Below, piece after piece: positions 37,164-44,988 of a DNA stretch of 64,000 nt. Location of the stretch: assembly GCA_005776885.1 (NCBI GenBank), contig SXOD01000020.1:20788-84787 (forward strand), in the 5' to 3' direction. Below the pieces are notes generated by a model. The model saw only the letters and a program-made list of their open reading frames with translations. It was not told the DNA's origin and did no database searches. Origin of the DNA: Planctomycetia bacterium. Lineage in GTDB: Bacteria; Planctomycetota; Phycisphaerae; Phycisphaerales; SM1A02. Positions within the stretch are counted from its first letter, which is position 1. Each line of letters begins with the position of its first letter. The translations under genes and the position numbers were made by a program.

Positions 37164-37601
37164 ATGAGCCACGACCACGCACACGCCACAGCGGATGCCC
37201 ACCAGGGCGGCGACGGCCACGAGCACGTCGGCCACGTCGTCAACCCGAAGATCCTCTTCGCGACGGCGTTCGCCCTGCTCGCGCTGACGGGCGCCACGCT
37301 TTTCTTCCATTCCATCGACGCCGAAGACCTCAACATCTGGATCGCGCTGGGCATCGCCTTCGTCAAGGCGTCGCTGGTTGGCGCATTCTTCATGCACCTG
37401 GTCTGGGACCGGCCGTTCAACCTGCTGGTGTTTGTCGGGTGCACGCTCTTCGTGGCGCTCATGATGGCGTTTTGCCTCATGGACACGGCGCAGTACCGAC
37501 CGACCCAGTTCCTCGGGAATCCGCCGGCGGCGCAGGCCGTGCTGGACAAGGACGCTCCCGACGCGCCGATCGCCGCGCACAAGCAGATCACGGGCGAGTG
37601 A
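37164..37601 (+). CDS. Cytochrome c oxidase subunit IV (CtaF/CoxD-like)
   Basis: 145 aa. After a His-rich N-terminus (MSHDHAHATADAHQ) there are three hydrophobic segments, with VKASLVGAFFMHLVWDRP, a signature of prokaryotic subunit IV (COX4_pro). The C-terminal 40 residues are soluble. It starts 2 bases after coxC and its stop overlaps the next gene (GTGA). It is a small structural subunit of the oxidase. Confidence 0.88.
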   Translation: MSHDHAHATADAHQGGDGHEHVGHVVNPKILFATAFALLALTGATLFFHSIDAEDLNIWIALGIAFVKASLVGAFFMHLVWDRPFNLLVFVGCTLFVALMMAFCLMDTAQYRPTQFLGNPPAAQAVLDKDAPDAPIAAHKQITGE

Positions 37602-38278
37602 ACCGCCGCACGATCCTCGGCCGGCTGCTCCTCGACCCCGCGGGCGAGGAGCGCGACCCATTCAGCGGAGAACTTTCTCGCCAGCGGGCCAGCGTCCTGG
37701 GGATGTGGCTCCTCATCCTGACCTTGGCGATCCTTTTCGCTGCGGCAATCATGGCGTTCGTGGTCGTGCGCTTCGACCTCTCGTCGCGGGGAGAACGATT
37801 CGTTCCGTTTGGCTCACCGGGATTGCCAAGGATGCTCTTGGCCAGCACGGCGCTGCTCATCGCGTCGGGGGTCGTGCTGCACGGGGCGGTGAGGTGCGCT
37901 CGCCAGGCGGGTCGGCCTGACCGCGTCGCCCGATCGCTCAAGGTCTCGCTCGTTCTTGGCCTGGGATTCCTGGTGACGCAACTGATCGCCTGGTGGCAGA
38001 TGGCCACGGCAATGGCCCCTGATGCCAGCGGCCTTCGCGCCGTGCTCGCCGCCGCGACCGCCAATCTCTACGGGTGGACCTTCTTCGTGATGACCGGACT
38101 CCACGCCGCGCATGTCGTCGGAGGCTTGGTGCCGCTGGCCATCGTCACGCACCGGGCCGGAAAGGGTTGGTACTCAGCCGGCGCCGAGCGCGGCCTCGTG
38201 ATGGTGTCGATGTACTGGCACTTCCTCGATGCCGCCTGGATCGTGCTCTACCTCACGCTCTGGCTGGCGACGGGGTGA
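37598..38278 (+). CDS. Second heme-copper oxidase subunit III-family protein
   Basis: 226 aa, five hydrophobic segments. SVLGMWLLILTLAILFAAAI, FFVMTGLHAAHVVGGLVPLA and MYWHFLDAAWIVLYLTLWL match the subunit III family but the protein is distinct from the coxC product 450 bases upstream. It may be an additional structural subunit or belong to a variant assembly of the oxidase. The GTG start overlaps the previous stop. Its last 31 bases overlap the end of a gene on the other strand. Confidence 0.85.
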   Translation: MNRRTILGRLLLDPAGEERDPFSGELSRQRASVLGMWLLILTLAILFAAAIMAFVVVRFDLSSRGERFVPFGSPGLPRMLLASTALLIASGVVLHGAVRCARQAGRPDRVARSLKVSLVLGLGFLVTQLIAWWQMATAMAPDASGLRAVLAAATANLYGWTFFVMTGLHAAHVVGGLVPLAIVTHRAGKGWYSAGAERGLVMVSMYWHFLDAAWIVLYLTLWLATG

Positions 38279-39333
38279 AAGACCTCCCAGGCGCCGCGGC
38301 AAGCAGGCACGGTCTGCCACGCTGCGGCATCGCCGGCGAGGAGAGCACCACTGGCCCCCACCAAGGCGTCAAGATCGAGGTCAATCGTCAACGGCACTTC
38401 GCGCGTGAAGCCCGCCGCCCCGGTGCCGGCCGGCAATGACTGGACCAGCCATGGTGCGTCGGCGTGGCCCGCGCCCCGGTAGGCAAGGATTGGGGCTTTC
38501 CATGCCATCGGATCGTCCGAGGAAACGCCAGGGGGAAGCGCGCGCTGTGCGTACCACCGCACATAGGACGTGTCCTTGATCATCTTCTTGTCTGATTCAG
38601 GCGCGAGGGCAACCGTGGACTCGGGGTGTGCCGTGGACCAGGTCTCCCACGAACACAGCGCCACGCCCGGGAGTGGCTGGAATGCTTCGCCCGCCGACTG
38701 TGCCGGTCCACTCACGGCACCAAACGCCAGCGGCGACCACAGGCTGCGAGGGGGCGCCTCGGATGTGTCGTAGAGAAGCATGCTCCCCGCCAACAACAGG
38801 CCGGAGAGCGCGAAACGGCGCTCGCGCCCACTGATGCGCCGATCGATGACGACAGCGCTCCGAGTGAGCGGGCTCCAGGTCACGCACACGGGGATGCCGG
38901 CGACGGTGTCATGCACGACCTCGTGCACATTGAGGAGGGGGACGGGCCAGGCGCGTGCCTCGCTGCCCAGCACGATGCCGACGACTTGGTCCGATGGCAC
39001 CACCGCGCGCATCCGGTGCGACTCGTTGTAGGCGGGCACCTCGCTTGCCGGAAGCGACGCAGGGGCATCCAATGGCCGGAGGAAGTCACGCGGATTGCCG
39101 CTGGCCGCCAGGTGCGGTGCGAGCGTGGAGGGGAGGTCCAAGTCAAAGCCGTACGACTCTGGGTGTCGCCCATCGCCGATGCGCGGCGTTCCCATGACAA
39201 CCCCCGAGAGTGCCCACGCCATGAGGCTCAAGATCACCAGCCCGCTCGCCGCCAACACCCATCCGCCGCCGCGCCAGTCCAGCGACTGGGCTCGTCGGCT
39301 GGCCGTGCCATCACCCTGTGCCCGCTCGCTCAC
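38248..39333 (-). CDS. DUF3179 domain membrane-anchored protein
   Basis: 361 aa. One N-terminal helix (GWVLAASGLVILSLMAWAL) precedes a DUF3179 domain recognisable from VVGIVLGSEARAWPVPLL, VHDTVAGIPVCVTWSPLTRS, FALSGLLLAGSMLLYD and SLWSPLAFGAVSG. The domain contains a conserved Cys and His (N-V-H-E-V-V-H-D) but its function is unknown. GTG 39333 overlaps the ctaB stop (GTGA), so it is cotranscribed with heme O synthase; upstream in-frame codons run into the ctaB repeat. The 3' end overlaps the second subunit III gene by 31 bases. Confidence 0.85.
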   Translation of the reverse strand: MSERAQGDGTASRRAQSLDWRGGGWVLAASGLVILSLMAWALSGVVMGTPRIGDGRHPESYGFDLDLPSTLAPHLAASGNPRDFLRPLDAPASLPASEVPAYNESHRMRAVVPSDQVVGIVLGSEARAWPVPLLNVHEVVHDTVAGIPVCVTWSPLTRSAVVIDRRISGRERRFALSGLLLAGSMLLYDTSEAPPRSLWSPLAFGAVSGPAQSAGEAFQPLPGVALCSWETWSTAHPESTVALAPESDKKMIKDTSYVRWYAQRALPPGVSSDDPMAWKAPILAYRGAGHADAPWLVQSLPAGTGAAGFTREVPLTIDLDLDALVGASGALLAGDAAAWQTVPACRGAWEVFHPVASQSVR

Positions 39334-40352
39334 GGCCCACCCGGGGGAGCGGGAAGCGCGTCCACCCCTGGCGGCGTCGCCGATGGCATCACCGGCGGCG
39401 TCACCGATGGCGCCACCGATGGCGCCACCGATGGCCATCCATCGCGGATGGCGATGCCACTGCCGCGAAACTCCGCCGCGACGGTCGCGGGTCCGCGATC
39501 GAGCACCAGTGCCGCCAGGACTGGAGGCAAGTACACGAGGCTGGCCAAGAAGAGTCGCCGCGCACTGGCGTCGTCACGGCATCGCGCAAACCGGAGGGCT
39601 GCCCAGCTGAGCCACAGTCCCAGGATCGTCGCCACCAGCGCGTACCAGATGCCAGCGACACCCTCAAGCGTCGCCATGAGCGAGGTGGGCACCAAGAGCA
39701 GGCTGGTGCTGAGGCACACGAGTGCCGTCACCCGCCCATCGGGGTCAAACACCGGAAGCATCTTGAGGCCGCCACGGGCGTAATCGTCCCGGTACATCCA
39801 GCTGAGCGCGAAGAAATGTGGGAGCTGCCACACGAAGAGCAGCGCGGCGAGCGTCCATCCGCCGCCGCCAAAATCGTCGTGCCTCGCGGCGACCCAGCCG
39901 ATCAGCGGGGGGGTGGCGCCAGTCACCGCCCCGACGATGGTGTTGAGGGTCGAGAGCCGCTTCATCGGCGTGTACACGGCGGCGTAGAGCACAATCGTGC
40001 CAAGCGCCAGCATGGCGGCGCCCACCGTGGACCACGCGAGCAAGATCGCCCAGCTGGCAAACGAGAGCAGCGTCGCGGCGACGAACACATGGAGCACCGA
40101 GACCCGGCCCGCGGGGAGCGGCCGTCCCGCCGTGCGCTCCATCGACGCGTCCGTCCGGCGCTCCAGGAACTGGTTCCACATGGCGGCGCTGGCGGCGGCG
40201 ATCGCGGTGCCCAGGAGCGTCCAGCCAAGCAGCGGCCAGTCCGTGTCGAGGCCCCTCGGAGTGGCGGCCAGGAAACCGGCGAGGGTCGTGATCACGACGA
40301 GCGTGCTCAGCCGTGCCTTCGAGAGTTGCAGGTAGATGCGCACGACTTCCAT
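39330..40352 (-). CDS. ctaB: Protoheme IX farnesyltransferase (heme O synthase)
   Basis: Adds a farnesyl group to heme B, the first step to heme A needed by CoxA. 340 aa, about eight helices. The prenyl-diphosphate motif is NQFLERRTDASMERTAGRPL, followed by YTPMKRLSTLNTIVGAVTGA and LPHFFALSWMYRDDYARGG. The last 35 residues, after the family end, are an Ala/Pro/Ser/Val run (SVAPSVAPSVTPP) encoded by 12-base repeats. It is divergent from ctaA across 31 bases; TATGCT lies 17 bases before ATG 40352. Confidence 0.94.
   Translation of the reverse strand: MEVVRIYLQLSKARLSTLVVITTLAGFLAATPRGLDTDWPLLGWTLLGTAIAAASAAMWNQFLERRTDASMERTAGRPLPAGRVSVLHVFVAATLLSFASWAILLAWSTVGAAMLALGTIVLYAAVYTPMKRLSTLNTIVGAVTGATPPLIGWVAARHDDFGGGGWTLAALLFVWQLPHFFALSWMYRDDYARGGLKMLPVFDPDGRVTALVCLSTSLLLVPTSLMATLEGVAGIWYALVATILGLWLSWAALRFARCRDDASARRLFLASLVYLPPVLAALVLDRGPATVAAEFRGSGIAIRDGWPSVAPSVAPSVTPPVMPSATPPGVDALPAPPGGP
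39379..39438. repeat. 12-base tandem repeat in the ctaB 3' end
   Basis: Five units related to ACCGATGGCGCC, the central two identical. They encode the Ala/Pro/Ser/Val tail of CtaB and lie just upstream of the DUF3179 start codon. Confidence 0.8.
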
Positions 40353-40368
40353 GCAGGTGCTCGGGCCT

Positions 40369-40375
40369 TAGCATA
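40369..40375. promoter_or_regulatory. Overlapping -10-like boxes of ctaA and ctaB
   Basis: TAGCAT (40369-40374, plus strand) lies 9 bases before ATG 40384 of ctaA. TATGCT (40370-40375 read on the minus strand) lies 17 bases before ATG 40352 of ctaB. The two would be mutually exclusive for polymerase. Confidence 0.4.
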
Positions 40376-40383
40376 GGTCCCCC

Positions 40384-41766
40384 ATGTCGACCCAGATCCA
40401 CTCCAACGCATCACGCGCCGTTGCCCACGCGACAGCAACCCCAGGCCGATTGCTTGCGCCAGCCTTCGCAGCGGCGGGACTGTTGTGGGCCTGCGGCTAT
40501 GTCGCGCTGACGGCTCCCGGGCAGGCCATTGGCGAAGCCCTGTTTGCGGCGATGGCGGTGAGCGTGGCGTTGGGCGGGGCCGCAAGCGTCGTGCTTGGCG
40601 CCTCCTGCGGGAGCAGCGCTGCGTCTGCTGGTGCTCGAACCGGTGCGCTGGTGGGCGTGATCAACCTCCTGATCGTCGGCTCGCTTGCGCCGCGCAACGC
40701 CGACGGCCAGGTGGAATGGCTCATGCTCGGCGTGTGGGCGGCGGGGATGCTGGTGGGATGCGCGGTGCTGGGCGCCATCGGCGGAGTGCTGGTTCCTGCC
40801 CCCCGCCAGGGATCGCGTGCGTGGATGGACCCGACGGCGCTCTTCGCGGCGGTTTCGGCGGCGTTGATCTTTGGCATGCTGGTGACCGGTGGGATCGTGA
40901 CGGGCGAGGAGTCGGGACTGGCGGTGCCTGATTGGCCAAACTCGTTTGGCCACAACATGATCCTCTTGCCGCTCTCCGCGATGAAGGCCGACCATGGCGT
41001 CTTCTACGAGCACGCCCACCGCCTTTCGGGCATGCTGGTTGGCTTGACCTCGATCGCGCTGGTGATCCAGGCCTTCCGCTCAGGCCAACGCGCCGCAGTG
41101 CGAAACCTCGCCGTGCTCGCCGTCGCGCTGGTGTGCGTGCAGGGACTCCTTGGCGGGCTTCGCGTCACGGGAGAGCTCACGCTTTCGCAGGACCGTGCCC
41201 AGCTGGCTCCCAGCACGGCCATGGCGATCGTCCATGGCGTGAATGGACAGGTGGTGTTCGCGATCTTCTGCGTCATCGCCGCCATGACCAGCCGCGCCTG
41301 GAATCAGCTGGGTGCCGAGCAGGTCGCCCGCTCCACGATGGGCACGCGGATCCCGACGATCGGGCTCGTCGTCGTGTTGCTCCAGGTCACGCTTGGCGCG
41401 ATCTACCGGCATGTCCAGGTGGTCAACCCGGAGACACTGGTGCCGTCGGGCGTGAAGTGGGCCCTCCATGCACATCTCGGCGTGGCGCTCCTGGCGCTCG
41501 CCGCGATGGTGATGGTGGGCATCAAGGCCATGCGCGATGGCGCGTGCGTGCGTGCAGTCAAGCGCGCCGGCATGTCGATCCACGCACTGCTCCTGATCCA
41601 GATCGTGCTGGGAACCCTGGCCCTGGTCGCCGTGATGATGCGAAAGTCCGGCTCGATCCCCGCGTGGGAGGTGGCTGTCACGACCGCCCACCAAGTCTGC
41701 GGCGCGGCGATCGTCGCGGCGATGGCGCTGGTCCTGGCCTGGGCGCTCCGGATGCGCCGGGGCTGA
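40384..41766 (+). CDS. ctaA: Heme A synthase with an extra N-terminal membrane region
   Basis: Oxidises the C8 methyl of heme O to make heme A. 460 aa, about 100-150 more than usual. Residues 1-145 hold four or so helices with no similarity I recognise; the CtaA domain follows with LVTGGIVTGEESGLAVPDWP, the heme ligand motif FYEHAHRLSGMLVG and matching His pairs in the second half (WALHAHLGVALL and TAHQVCGAA). The N-terminal part may be a separate helper domain. TAGCAT lies 9 bases upstream with no Shine-Dalgarno sequence. Confidence 0.9.
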   Translation: MSTQIHSNASRAVAHATATPGRLLAPAFAAAGLLWACGYVALTAPGQAIGEALFAAMAVSVALGGAASVVLGASCGSSAASAGARTGALVGVINLLIVGSLAPRNADGQVEWLMLGVWAAGMLVGCAVLGAIGGVLVPAPRQGSRAWMDPTALFAAVSAALIFGMLVTGGIVTGEESGLAVPDWPNSFGHNMILLPLSAMKADHGVFYEHAHRLSGMLVGLTSIALVIQAFRSGQRAAVRNLAVLAVALVCVQGLLGGLRVTGELTLSQDRAQLAPSTAMAIVHGVNGQVVFAIFCVIAAMTSRAWNQLGAEQVARSTMGTRIPTIGLVVVLLQVTLGAIYRHVQVVNPETLVPSGVKWALHAHLGVALLALAAMVMVGIKAMRDGACVRAVKRAGMSIHALLLIQIVLGTLALVAVMMRKSGSIPAWEVAVTTAHQVCGAAIVAAMALVLAWALRMRRG

Positions 41767-41806
41767 GTCTCGCGCACGCGGCGTCTCGCCCCCTCGCGCG
41801 CTCCCG

Positions 41807-43150
41807 TCACTCCACCTTGAGTGTCGGCTTGAGCGCTTCCTCCAGCGCGAGGAGCGCGTAGATCGTCACCAAGTCGGCGTGGCCCTCTTCCCAGCGGTCG
41901 GCAGGATTCACCCACGAGCCATCGGGCTGCTGCATCGCGACGAGGGCCCGCACGAGCTCGTTGCGCCAGTTGTGCGAGGCACCATTCGCGTCGATGACCT
42001 CGTCTTGCTGCGCCGCCGCGAGCGCACGCGCCATCGCGTGCAGGTAGTAGTAGTGGCCCTGCGCGCCGAGCCCTGGGTTTTCCGCGAACGTCCAGTGGTG
42101 CCTGACCCAGTCCCATGCCGCGCGCACTCGCGGATCGTCGCGAGTGAGGCCTGCGTAGAGCATGCTCTTGAGTCCTGCGTAGGACATCGATCCATAGGAG
42201 CGGAGGGACTGCGGGGCGCCCTCGGGCCGGATCTCGCCGTATCGACCCTCGCCCGCGGCCTCGCTGGCAAAACTCTCGCCGCCACTGGTCGGGGTGTAGA
42301 CGAAGCCCCCATCGTTGGATCCATGTCGGGCCCAGGCGGCATCATTGGTCGCCCTGAAGTTCTGCGTGCGCGCCACGAACACGAGGGCGCGCTGGACGGC
42401 GGGATCCTCCGGACTGATGCCCGCATCATGCAAGGCGTCGAGCATCACCTGGGTGTTGGACAGGTCTGGCCGACCGTGCTTCCCGTAGCCGGCCCCGCCG
42501 AACCAGTCCTGCGTCGGCTGGATTCCCTCGGCCTGGTCCCATTGGTTCGACTTCAGCCACTGGACCGCCGCATCTCTCAGTTGGACGACGCGCACGTCGG
42601 AGGTGTCGCCGAGCGCGGCCCATCCGCTGGCCACGGCTGCAGCGACGTAGTTGCCCAGTCCTCCCTTGCCGTCGGGCTCGAACACTCCATCCCGCATGGT
42701 CCGAAGCGTCACCCAGTGACAGGCCTGCGCGACGGCGGGGGACGTCGGCGGCTCGCCCGACTGCACAAAGGCGCGAACGCCCAGGGCAGTCACGGCGGTG
42801 CTGGCGGCCAGCGATCGTTGTTCCTGGTCCGTCCCGGCGGCGGCCTCTCCCTCCATCCATCCGCCTCGCGGGCCTTGCGACGCCTTCAGGAACTGGAGCC
42901 CTTTCTCCAACGACGCGCGCGCGGCAGCGAAGTCGCCGGCATCCATCGGCACCTCTGGCGCACGTGCGGCGATCCGTGTGGCCACGGGGAGCGGCTGTGC
43001 CAGCGAGGACGGAAGCGTCGGCAGTGCCCGGGTGCCCACCTTGTCCGGCTGAACGCGGGCATCGACGGCACCGGCGGCGGGCGCGAGCAGCGTGTCGTCA
43101 GCCATTCGAAGTGCCATGGTGGCGGTGAGGATCAGGCCAATGGTGAGCAT
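41807..43150 (-). CDS. Exported terpene-cyclase-fold (prenyltransferase/squalene oxidase repeat) protein
   Basis: 447 aa. An N-terminal hydrophobic segment (MLTIGLILTATMALRMADD) suggests export. Alpha/alpha-barrel repeats with QW-like motifs follow (ASQGPRGGWMEG, QNFRATND...GGFVYTP, MQQPDGSWVNP). The acidic DxDD motif of squalene-hopene cyclase is not seen, and YYYLHAMARALAA is like the planctomycete secreted members whose substrate is unknown. So the fold is clear but cyclase activity is doubtful. TAAACT lies 6 bases before ATG 43150; it is divergent from the next gene by 31 bases. Confidence 0.8.
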   Translation of the reverse strand: MLTIGLILTATMALRMADDTLLAPAAGAVDARVQPDKVGTRALPTLPSSLAQPLPVATRIAARAPEVPMDAGDFAAARASLEKGLQFLKASQGPRGGWMEGEAAAGTDQEQRSLAASTAVTALGVRAFVQSGEPPTSPAVAQACHWVTLRTMRDGVFEPDGKGGLGNYVAAAVASGWAALGDTSDVRVVQLRDAAVQWLKSNQWDQAEGIQPTQDWFGGAGYGKHGRPDLSNTQVMLDALHDAGISPEDPAVQRALVFVARTQNFRATNDAAWARHGSNDGGFVYTPTSGGESFASEAAGEGRYGEIRPEGAPQSLRSYGSMSYAGLKSMLYAGLTRDDPRVRAAWDWVRHHWTFAENPGLGAQGHYYYLHAMARALAAAQQDEVIDANGASHNWRNELVRALVAMQQPDGSWVNPADRWEEGHADLVTIYALLALEEALKPTLKVE

Positions 43151-43156
43151 GGTTCC

Positions 43157-43175
43157 AGTTTAGAGCGGGTAACGT
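43157..43175. promoter_or_regulatory. Divergent leaderless-type promoters
   Basis: TAAACT on the minus strand (43157-43162) lies 6 bases before ATG 43150, and TAACGT on the plus strand (43170-43175) lies 6 bases before ATG 43182. The whole region between the two start codons is 31 bases, so the -35 regions must overlap. Confidence 0.5.
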
Positions 43176-43181
43176 GCCGGG

Positions 43182-44588
43182 ATGAAGATCACTGCGATGT
43201 CGACGATGATTTCGGCCCCCAGCGGGGCGGCCTCCAGCTGGATCGCCGCACTTGCGGTGACGATGGGGTCGATCGAGGCGGTGGCATCCCTTCACGGGCC
43301 CGTGCAGGATGGCGCCGCGGGCGCGACGACGGCCGCGGTGGCACCGCCCGTCATGTTGAGCAACTCGACAATCGTGGACGGGCCACTGCCGACTGTCTCG
43401 CCGACCTGGGGAGGGCAGGTTGCCTTTGCTGGCGCTGACCTTGTGGTGACCGGCCCCGAGCGCGTGCAGCAGGCCGGCATTGAGGGCCAGATCATGACCG
43501 CCATCTCTGGTGGCGGTGGAGTCTGGGTCCCGCTTCGCGAGTACGCCTCCATGCCGGGCGTGCGGCCTGGAAGCGTGATGCTCCAGCACGTTGCTGCGCA
43601 GGGGGAGTGGTTTGCGGCCAACGTGGAGCGATCGGACCAGACGGGCGAGGTGATGCTGCTCAAGCGCGACGCTGCCGCCTCAGGCTGGGCTCGATTCGCG
43701 ACACTCACCTCGCCGCCAGACCGCCCCGATCCGCTCTTCGGCAGTGCCATCTCCATGGGCGGAGGCACGCTGGCCATCGGCACGACCGACAGCGCCATCC
43801 GGAACGCACCGCGACGGTTGGTGCCGGACCCCCGCGTCCACGTCTTCGCTGCGCGAGACGGCGTGTGGGCACGCGAGGCCAGCCTCACGCCTCCCGTCGA
43901 TGCAAGCCAGTCCGTCTGGTTCGGCGTGCAGGTCGCGGCCTGCGGTGATCGAGTGATCGTCTCCAGTCCACAGGCCTTCACGCCAAACCCGAAGCAGCCA
44001 GTCGACTTGGGTGGGACTCCTTCGCGGATCTATGTCTACAGGCGAGGGATCGATCCCTCGGCACCGGCGGGATGGGGGCTCGAGGCCACGCTTGCCGCTC
44101 CCGCCGGCACTGACAATGCGTTCGGCATCAGCATCGCTTCGGATGGACAGGTGCTGGCCGTGCGCAGCACGTCCGTCAAGGCAGGACAGGTGGGCGCACA
44201 GCGCGACACCGAGACCACCATCTACGTTTTCCGGAGGTCCGACGATGGAGGTTCGTCAAGCTGGGCCTGCGAGGGGGTGCTCCAGCCAGGGCCCGGCGTG
44301 GCACCGGGCCGAGGGATTGGATTCTCGATGGCGGTGTCGGAGGGACTGGTGGCGGTGGGCGACAGTGCAGCCGACCTGGGCACCGGGACGCTCGGTGCGG
44401 TGTACGTCTTCGGACGGGACGGCGGAGCGTGGCGCGAGGCCTATCGACTGGCCCCCAACGCCCCGTGCGCGACGGGACGATTCGGCGTCTCGGTCGCCAT
44501 GAGTGGAAGGACCGTCGCCGTCGGCCGAGTGCGCAGCGAACGAGACGACATCGAGCCGGGCGGTGTGTTCGTGTACCAGTTGCCGTAG
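43182..44588 (+). CDS. Secreted FG-GAP-like beta-propeller protein
   Basis: 468 aa. A signal sequence covers about the first 36 residues. Repeats of about 50-60 residues follow the FG-GAP layout: F-G-S-A-I-S-M-G-G-G-T-L-A-I-G, FGVQVAACGDRVIVSSP, FGISIASDGQVLAV, G-F-S-M-A-V-S-E-G-L-V-A-V-G-D, FGVSVAMSGRTVAVG, each followed by a V-Y-V-F/Y strand. It therefore folds as a propeller and probably binds rather than catalyses. No dockerin-like tail is present. Divergent from the terpene-cyclase-fold gene, which may act with it. Confidence 0.8.
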   Translation: MKITAMSTMISAPSGAASSWIAALAVTMGSIEAVASLHGPVQDGAAGATTAAVAPPVMLSNSTIVDGPLPTVSPTWGGQVAFAGADLVVTGPERVQQAGIEGQIMTAISGGGGVWVPLREYASMPGVRPGSVMLQHVAAQGEWFAANVERSDQTGEVMLLKRDAAASGWARFATLTSPPDRPDPLFGSAISMGGGTLAIGTTDSAIRNAPRRLVPDPRVHVFAARDGVWAREASLTPPVDASQSVWFGVQVAACGDRVIVSSPQAFTPNPKQPVDLGGTPSRIYVYRRGIDPSAPAGWGLEATLAAPAGTDNAFGISIASDGQVLAVRSTSVKAGQVGAQRDTETTIYVFRRSDDGGSSSWACEGVLQPGPGVAPGRGIGFSMAVSEGLVAVGDSAADLGTGTLGAVYVFGRDGGAWREAYRLAPNAPCATGRFGVSVAMSGRTVAVGRVRSERDDIEPGGVFVYQLP

Positions 44589-44604
44589 GCCGCCCAGGCG
44601 ACGA

Positions 44605-44910
44605 TCATTGCCAGAGCCGGATGACGCAGCAGGCCGCGAGGGCGCCAGCGGATCGATCAGCCCAGAGATCCCAGACACTGCTGGGCCATTCAAGGGGTGC
44701 GATCGGGTTCACCATGACGGCGACCGCGGCGAGCAATCCAACCCACCACGCTGCCCCCGTCCGGCCCACGCCGATGGCACCCCAGAGGACACACGCGAAG
44801 ATGGTCCAGGCGGCAATCGTGTGAGGGAGGAACGTGATCGCGTCAGGCGCAAGCGACTGCGCCAACAAGAGAGCGGCACCGACAGCCAATGGAATGAGGA
44901 CGCCTTTCAC
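44605..44910 (-). CDS. Small polytopic membrane protein (DUF6804-like)
   Basis: 101 aa from GTG 44910, three hydrophobic segments. The C-terminal V-N-P-I-A-P-L-E-W-P-S-S-V-W-D-L-W-A-D resembles the NPI-P-...-W-...-D pattern of small DUF6804 membrane proteins; this is a weak match. The reading frame extends upstream but the helix starts here. It is convergent with the propeller gene and divergent from the kinase. Function unknown. Confidence 0.5.
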   Translation of the reverse strand: MKGVLIPLAVGAALLLAQSLAPDAITFLPHTIAAWTIFACVLWGAIGVGRTGAAWWVGLLAAVAVMVNPIAPLEWPSSVWDLWADRSAGALAACCVIRLWQ

Positions 44911-44974
44911 GGTGATCTCATCGGACGCAAGCCGTCGACACCTTGACGGATCCCCGGGCGGAAGAGACCCGCGG

Positions 44975-44980
44975 TACCCT
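44975..44980 (+). promoter_or_regulatory. -10-like TACCCT, leaderless layout
   Basis: TACCCT lies 8 bases before GTG 44989; no Shine-Dalgarno sequence is present. Confidence 0.4.
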
Positions 44981-44988
44981 GCCCGGCC

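Noticed and set aside
38248..38278. The 31-base convergent overlap of the second subunit III gene and the DUF3179 gene as a sign of a frameshift
   Set aside because: Both proteins end at family-typical positions; short convergent overlaps are common in this compact sequence.
41807..43150. Calling the terpene-cyclase-fold protein squalene-hopene cyclase
   Set aside because: No DxDD motif, shorter than the 600-700 aa expected, and an export-type N-terminus; only the fold is supported.
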